A DNA stretch of 64,000 bases, taken from positions 434,001 to 498,000 of the forward strand of contig NZ_JASISM010000001.1 in the NCBI RefSeq assembly GCF_030063145.1, read 5' to 3'. This document shows, in pieces, positions 59,454 to 64,000 of this stretch. Source of the DNA: Cryobacterium sp. PH31-L1. GTDB lineage: Bacteria; Actinomycetota; Actinomycetes; Actinomycetales; Microbacteriaceae. A program made the position numbers and the translations under genes. The notes under the pieces are model-generated. The model saw only the letters and a program-made list of their open reading frames with translations. It was not told the DNA's origin and made no database searches. Numbering within the stretch: the stretch's first letter is position 1; the number at the start of each line of letters is the position of its first letter.

Positions 59454-60212
59454 GTGGACAATCTCGGTGTCGTCTTTATGTCAGAGGTCGTGGGAACGGC
59501 CATCCTCGTTCTGCTCGGCTGTGGCGTTGTCGCCAACGTGGCCCTCGCCAAGAACAAGGGTTTCGGCGGCGGCTTTCTCATGGTCACGATTGGCTGGGGC
59601 CTTGCGGTCTACGCCGGTGTGATCGCCGCCTACAACTCCGGTGCCCACCTGAACCCGGCCGTCACCCTCGGTCTCGTCGCGAGCGGGGCCGACACCTTCG
59701 GTTCGGGCGTGCCGGTCAATGTCGTATCGACGCTGACCTATATCGGCGGCCAGATGATCGGTGCCTTCCTCGGCGCCGTCGTGGTGTGGCTCGCCTACAA
59801 GCAGCACTTCGACCAGGAGCCGGAAGCCGCCAACAAGCTCGGCGTCTTCTCCACCGGGCCGGCTATCCGCTCCTACGGCTGGAACCTCGTCACCGAGATC
59901 ATCGGCACCTTCGTGCTCGTCTTCGTCGTCATCGGTTTCGGCCGCAATGGCGACGGCGGCGGTCTGGCCGCGCTCGGCGCCCTGCCGGTGGCCCTGCTCG
60001 TGATCGCCATCGGCGCCTCACTCGGAGGGCCCACCGGCTACGCGATCAACCCGGCCCGTGACCTCGGACCCCGCATCGCGCACTTCCTGCTGCCGATCAA
60101 GGGCAAGGGCGGCAGTGACTGGTCCTATTCCTGGGTACCGGTCGTCGGCCCCATTATCGGTGGCGTGCTCGCCGGTGCCTCGTCGGGAGTGCTGCTACCC
60201 ATCCTGGGCTAA
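59454..60212 (+). CDS. glpF: Glycerol uptake facilitator (aquaglyceroporin)
   Basis: A 252-residue MIP-family channel. Both NPA boxes are present: [13 protein letters not shown] and [17 protein letters not shown], and the Asp after the second box marks the glycerol-conducting branch. Six membrane segments and two half-helices fit the length. The GTG with GAAAGG 5 bp upstream was chosen. Glycerol entering here is phosphorylated by GlpK. Confidence 0.93.
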   Translation: MDNLGVVFMSEVVGTAILVLLGCGVVANVALAKNKGFGGGFLMVTIGWGLAVYAGVIAAYNSGAHLNPAVTLGLVASGADTFGSGVPVNVVSTLTYIGGQMIGAFLGAVVVWLAYKQHFDQEPEAANKLGVFSTGPAIRSYGWNLVTEIIGTFVLVFVVIGFGRNGDGGGLAALGALPVALLVIAIGASLGGPTGYAINPARDLGPRIAHFLLPIKGKGGSDWSYSWVPVVGPIIGGVLAGASSGVLLPILG

Positions 60213-60283
60213 AGCATTCGACGTATTCTGCAGCATCCGCTTTAAACTTAGCTATTCCACCTGGAACAACAAAGGAGTTACAC

Positions 60284-61798
60284 ATGGCCAAGTACGTTCT
60301 CGCCATCGACCAGGGAACCACGAGCTCCCGAGCGATCGTGTTCGACAAGGCAGGGTCGATCATTTCGACCGGCCAGCTCGAGCACCAACAGATTCTGCCG
60401 CAGGCCGGCTGGGTCGAGCATGACCCGAAGGAAATCTGGGACAACACCCGTGAGGCCATCGGCCAGGCGCTGTCCAAGGCGAACATCACCCGCCACGATA
60501 TCGAGGCCGTCGGCATCACCAACCAGCGCGAAACCGCTGTCGTCTGGGACAAGAACACCGGCGTACCCGTCTACAACGCCATTGTCTGGCAGGACACCCG
60601 CACGCAGTCGATCGTCGATCGCCTGGCAGCGGATGGCGGCGTCGAACGTTTCAAGGACAAGGTCGGCCTGCCGCTGGCCACCTACTTCTCCGGCACCAAG
60701 ATCGTCTGGATCCTCGAAAACGTTGAGGGTGCCCGCGCCAAAGCGGATGCCGGCGACCTTTTGTTCGGCACCACCGACTCCTGGGTGCTGTGGAATCTCA
60801 CCGGCGGCATCGAGGGCGGCGTGCACGCGACCGACGTCACCAACGCGAGCCGCACCATGTTCATGGACCTTGAGACCCTGCAGTGGGACGACGAGATCCT
60901 CGCCATCTTCGACGTGCCGAAGTCGATGCTGCCCGAGATCAAGTCCTCCTCCGAGGTTTACGGCATCGCGAGCGGGCACAGCCTGCTGCGCGAGGTGCCG
61001 ATCGCCGGCATCCTCGGCGACCAGCAGGCCGCGACCTTCGGCCAGGCCGCCTTCGATCAGGGCGAGGCGAAGAACACCTACGGCACCGGTAACTTTCTGA
61101 TCTTCAACACCGGCACCGAGATCATTCACTCCAAGAACGGCCTGCTCACCACCGTGGGCTACAAGCTCGGCGACGCCCCCGTGCACTATGCGCTCGAGGG
61201 ATCGATCGCGGTCACCGGCTCGCTCGTGCAGTGGATGCGCGACCAGCTTGGCATCATCAAGAACGCCTCCGAGATCGAAGACCTCGCCAAGACGGTCAAG
61301 GACAACGGCGGAGCCTACTTCGTACCGGCGTTCTCCGGCCTGTTCGCACCGTATTGGCGTTCCGATGCGCGCGGTGCCCTCGTGGGACTCACCCGCTACG
61401 TGAACAAGGGCCACATTGCCCGTGCCGCGCTCGAAGCCATCGCGTACCAGACCCGCGAGGTACTCGACGCGGTCAACGCAGACTCCGGCGTGCCGCTGAC
61501 CGAACTCAAGGTCGACGGCGGCGCCACGGCGAACGACCTGCTCATGCAGTTCCAGGCCGACATCATCGGCGTTCCCGTCGTGCGTCCGGTCGTCGCCGAG
61601 ACCACCGCCCTCGGCGCAGCGTATGCGGCCGGACTCGCTGTCGGCTTCTGGAGCGGCCTCGACGACCTGCGCGCCAACTGGCAGGAAGACTCCCGCTGGG
61701 AGCCGTCCATGGACCCGGAGGAGGCCGCCCGCCTGCTGCGCAACTGGAAGAAGGCCGTCACGAAGACCCTGGACTGGGTAGACGAAGACGTGCGCTAG
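60284..61798 (+). CDS. glpK: Glycerol kinase
   Basis: Phosphorylates glycerol with ATP. The 504-residue FGGY-family kinase shows [19 protein letters not shown], then [28 protein letters not shown], the FGGY-type region [41 protein letters not shown] and [20 protein letters not shown]. Length and motifs match the family exactly. AAAGGAG precedes the ATG. Last gene of the glycerol set, with a strong terminator after it. Confidence 0.96.
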   Translation: MAKYVLAIDQGTTSSRAIVFDKAGSIISTGQLEHQQILPQAGWVEHDPKEIWDNTREAIGQALSKANITRHDIEAVGITNQRETAVVWDKNTGVPVYNAIVWQDTRTQSIVDRLAADGGVERFKDKVGLPLATYFSGTKIVWILENVEGARAKADAGDLLFGTTDSWVLWNLTGGIEGGVHATDVTNASRTMFMDLETLQWDDEILAIFDVPKSMLPEIKSSSEVYGIASGHSLLREVPIAGILGDQQAATFGQAAFDQGEAKNTYGTGNFLIFNTGTEIIHSKNGLLTTVGYKLGDAPVHYALEGSIAVTGSLVQWMRDQLGIIKNASEIEDLAKTVKDNGGAYFVPAFSGLFAPYWRSDARGALVGLTRYVNKGHIARAALEAIAYQTREVLDAVNADSGVPLTELKVDGGATANDLLMQFQADIIGVPVVRPVVAETTALGAAYAAGLAVGFWSGLDDLRANWQEDSRWEPSMDPEEAARLLRNWKKAVTKTLDWVDEDVR

Positions 61799-61819
61799 TT
61801 CTTGCCCATCCTGTGTAGC

Positions 61820-61857
61820 CCGAAAGCCCGGCCCCGTCCACGCGGGGCCGGGCTTTC
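61820..61857 (+). terminator. Strong terminator after glpK
   Basis: CGAAAGCCCGGCCCC pairs perfectly with GGGGCCGGGCTTTCG over an 8-nt loop, 21 bp after the stop codon. Confidence 0.85.
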
Positions 61858-61922
61858 GGCATCTCGCCTCCCTCGTCGAGCAGTCGGCCGTCCGGCCTCC
61901 CCTCTCCACCTGGCCCAGCCGA

Positions 61923-61959
61923 ATAACTCCTGCAATTTGTGGCCGCGAATTGGAGTTAT
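61923..61959. repeat. Inverted repeat between glpK and the HAD gene
   Basis: ATAACTCC and GGAGTTAT are perfect inverted arms, with AATT repeated just inside each (one side carries a 3-nt insertion, TGC). Its right arm provides the TAA stop of the convergent HAD gene. The AATTGCAGGAGTT strand loosely resembles the ATTCAGGAAA ends of the other intergenic elements. Confidence 0.5.
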
Positions 61960-62720
61960 GCCGGCAGCCATTCCACTGCCTGCCCGCTGAGCGCACTGGT
62001 GAGTTCGGTCAGGGTCTCGATCCGAAGAATACGGAGGCGCGAGGCGTCTATTCTGTCGGCCGGCGCAAGCGGGGCAGCGGATGCGACGGCGCGGTCGAGC
62101 CAGACTCCCGTCAGTCCCGCAGCGGCCGCGCCCAGAGCATCGGTGCGGAGCCGGTCCCCGACATAGACCGCCTCTGACACGGGCACGCCGAACAGGGCGC
62201 AGGCGTGCTCGAAGATGCGCGCGTCGGGCTTGGTGACGCCGAGCGCACCCGATGCAATGACGTGGTCGAACCGGTCAGCGAGGCCAACACGACGAATCTT
62301 GTCCCCCTGAAACACCGGGTCGCCGTTCGTGATGAGGCCGAAACGAACTCCGGGAATCTGCTCGGCGAGGGCATCAAAGCAAGGAAGAGCGTCGTCGTGT
62401 AGCCGCCAGCTGGCCCGGTAGCTCTCAAAGTATTGGTCGAACCAAACATCCGCTTGATTATCGGTCAGCGCGATGTCGAACGAAGCAGCGAAATCCTGGG
62501 CGCGGGCGCGACGCTGGCCGGCAAAGTCCAAATCATTGGTGAGGTAAGAGTGATAATGCTTCTCCTCGAGGGCATCCCACAGCGCCGTCGACGCGCTCCG
62601 GTCCCCGGTTGCTGAGGCACCACCTATTCGATCGAGGTGCAGCAGAATACCGTCAGCGACCGCGGCTCGGTGCGCGAACAGGGTGTCGTCGAGGTCGAAT
62701 AGCACGACCCTTGGGGGCAT
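61956..62720 (-). CDS. HAD-superfamily hydrolase (haloacid-dehalogenase-like phosphatase)
   Basis: A 254-residue HAD hydrolase with a cap between motifs I and II: VVLFDLDDTLF (nucleophile Asp9, Asp11), GLITNGDP (motif II Thr), the Lys in LGVTKPDARIF (motif III) and VYVGDRLRTDALGAAAAG (motif IV). This C1-cap type includes nucleotidases, phosphoglycolate phosphatases and dehalogenases; the substrate is unknown. The ATG overlaps the GNAT stop (TGATG), so the two genes are translationally coupled. Confidence 0.88.
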   Translation of the reverse strand: MPPRVVLFDLDDTLFAHRAAVADGILLHLDRIGGASATGDRSASTALWDALEEKHYHSYLTNDLDFAGQRRARAQDFAASFDIALTDNQADVWFDQYFESYRASWRLHDDALPCFDALAEQIPGVRFGLITNGDPVFQGDKIRRVGLADRFDHVIASGALGVTKPDARIFEHACALFGVPVSEAVYVGDRLRTDALGAAAAGLTGVWLDRAVASAAPLAPADRIDASRLRILRIETLTELTSALSGQAVEWLPA

Positions 62721-63324
62721 CACGGGGCCAGGGCCTCGGCAGGCCAGCCCGGCTGCGGAGCACGGTCGTCCCCGGCAGCGAGGTGACCCTGCCAGGAGTC
62801 GGGGTAGCTTCCGTCCCGGTACAGGGCAACAGATGACCGCACCCCGGAGAACCGAAACCCCGACTTCCAGGCTGCACGCGCCGAGGCGACGTTGCCAAGT
62901 AGGCACTCCCATTGCAGAACATCAATGATTCCGGACGAAAACGCCCAGTCCGCCACGAGCCGTTGCGCCTCAGGCATAAGGCCTCGGCCACGGTGCGGGG
63001 TACCCAACCAGAAGCCGATGGATCCCAGCCGGTGAACGGATGCGTCGGCCGCGACGGAATCGCCGGTCAGGCGCAGTCCGATCACGCCCAGAAGCTCCGC
63101 CCCGGGCGTATCGCGCAGCGCCCAGGTATATTCCCGATCCGACATCCATCCGGAGGGAACATACTCGTTGAGGAATCCGTCGGCATGCTCACGGTAATAC
63201 GGCCACGGAACGGTCAGAAAACGCTCGAAGATCGGGTCCTGACAGTACTCAAAGACCCGATCGGCGTCGCCGGCCACCGGATGATCGAGCACTACTAGGG
63301 GCGACGACAGCACGAACGGACGCA

Positions 63325-63325
<1 letters not shown>
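62720..63325 (-). CDS. GNAT-family N-acetyltransferase (RimJ/RimL-like)
   Basis: A 201-residue acetyltransferase: an N-terminal substrate part (VVLDHPVAGDADRVFEYCQDP), beta-4 LGSIGFWLGTPHRGRGLMPEAQRLVADWAF with the acetyl-CoA-binding R/Q-x-x-G-x-G/A pattern (HRGRGL), and the LGNVASARAAWKSGFRFSG motif B typical of RimJ/RimL relatives. It may acetylate protein N-termini or a small amine. Coupled to trpS upstream (TGATG) and to the HAD gene downstream. Confidence 0.85.

Positions 63326-64000
<675 letters not shown>

Noticed and set aside
60278..61996. 572-codon open frame on the minus strand opposite glpK
   Set aside because: glpK is full length with all FGGY-kinase motifs; the antisense frame has no recognisable domain.

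Overview
The window is high-GC actinobacterial chromosome, most likely from the family Microbacteriaceae. The grounds are strong G/C third-position bias, the gene families present (RamB-type regulator beside a GTP-dependent PEP carboxykinase, RskA-type anti-sigma factor, actinobacterial-type homoprotocatechuate dioxygenase, FMN-riboswitch-led rib operon) and a short word, AGCGGATGCC, repeated 22 times on both strands. Genus cannot be fixed from the sequence alone.

Region 1 (1-8.9 kb) looks like an accessory, decaying island. It holds a partial WYL regulator, a VOC protein, small membrane proteins, a Phd/RelE-type toxin-antitoxin pair, an orphan serine recombinase, a membrane-protein/winged-helix module, and several broken genes: a methyltransferase with an internal TGA, a cadmium/zinc-type P-type ATPase with an in-frame TAG and a missing 3' half, an ArsR-regulator remnant, and a truncated YnfA. 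The AGCGGATGCC word is absent from about the first 8.8 kb.

Region 2 (9-16 kb): a DHA2-type MFS exporter overlapping a Gfo/Idh/MocA oxidoreductase, a PBP4-type D-Ala-D-Ala carboxypeptidase, nicotinamidase overlapping an alpha/beta hydrolase, and an aldehyde dehydrogenase. Region 3 (16-28 kb): a homoprotocatechuate meta-cleavage cluster (HpaD, HpaE, HpaH, HpaI, and a FAH-RraA fusion standing where HpaG is expected) with GntR and IclR regulators, an MHS-family transporter and a divergent succinate-semialdehyde dehydrogenase that would take the end product into the TCA cycle. Region 4 (28-36 kb): ECF-type sigma/anti-sigma pair followed by a secreted duplicated DUF4397 protein, a TrmH-family methyltransferase, a thiolase/SDR pair joined by a 14-codon minicistron, and a second membrane-protein/winged-helix module with a perfect palindromic operator. 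Region 5 (36-46 kb): agmatine deiminase plus N-carbamoylputrescine amidase with a divergent TetR regulator, RamB-like regulator divergent from pckG, GH38 alpha-mannosidase. Region 6 (46-53 kb): an ABC exporter, a three-gene NodIJ-type ABC system, an MHS transporter. Region 7 (52.7-62 kb): the riboflavin operon ribD-ribE-ribBA-ribH under an FMN riboswitch, then a SorC-family regulator divergent from glpD, followed by glpF and glpK (glycerol use). Region 8 (62-64 kb): translationally coupled trpS, GNAT acetyltransferase and HAD phosphatase.

The most novel-looking signals are: (i) three intergenic elements of about 97-99 bp bounded by ATTCAGGAAA inverted repeats; (ii) the over-represented AGCGGATGCC word; (iii) two paralogous membrane-protein/winged-helix modules that share an ACTTTCC half-site upstream; and (iv) the FAH-RraA fusion in a pathway cluster that lacks a visible HpaF.
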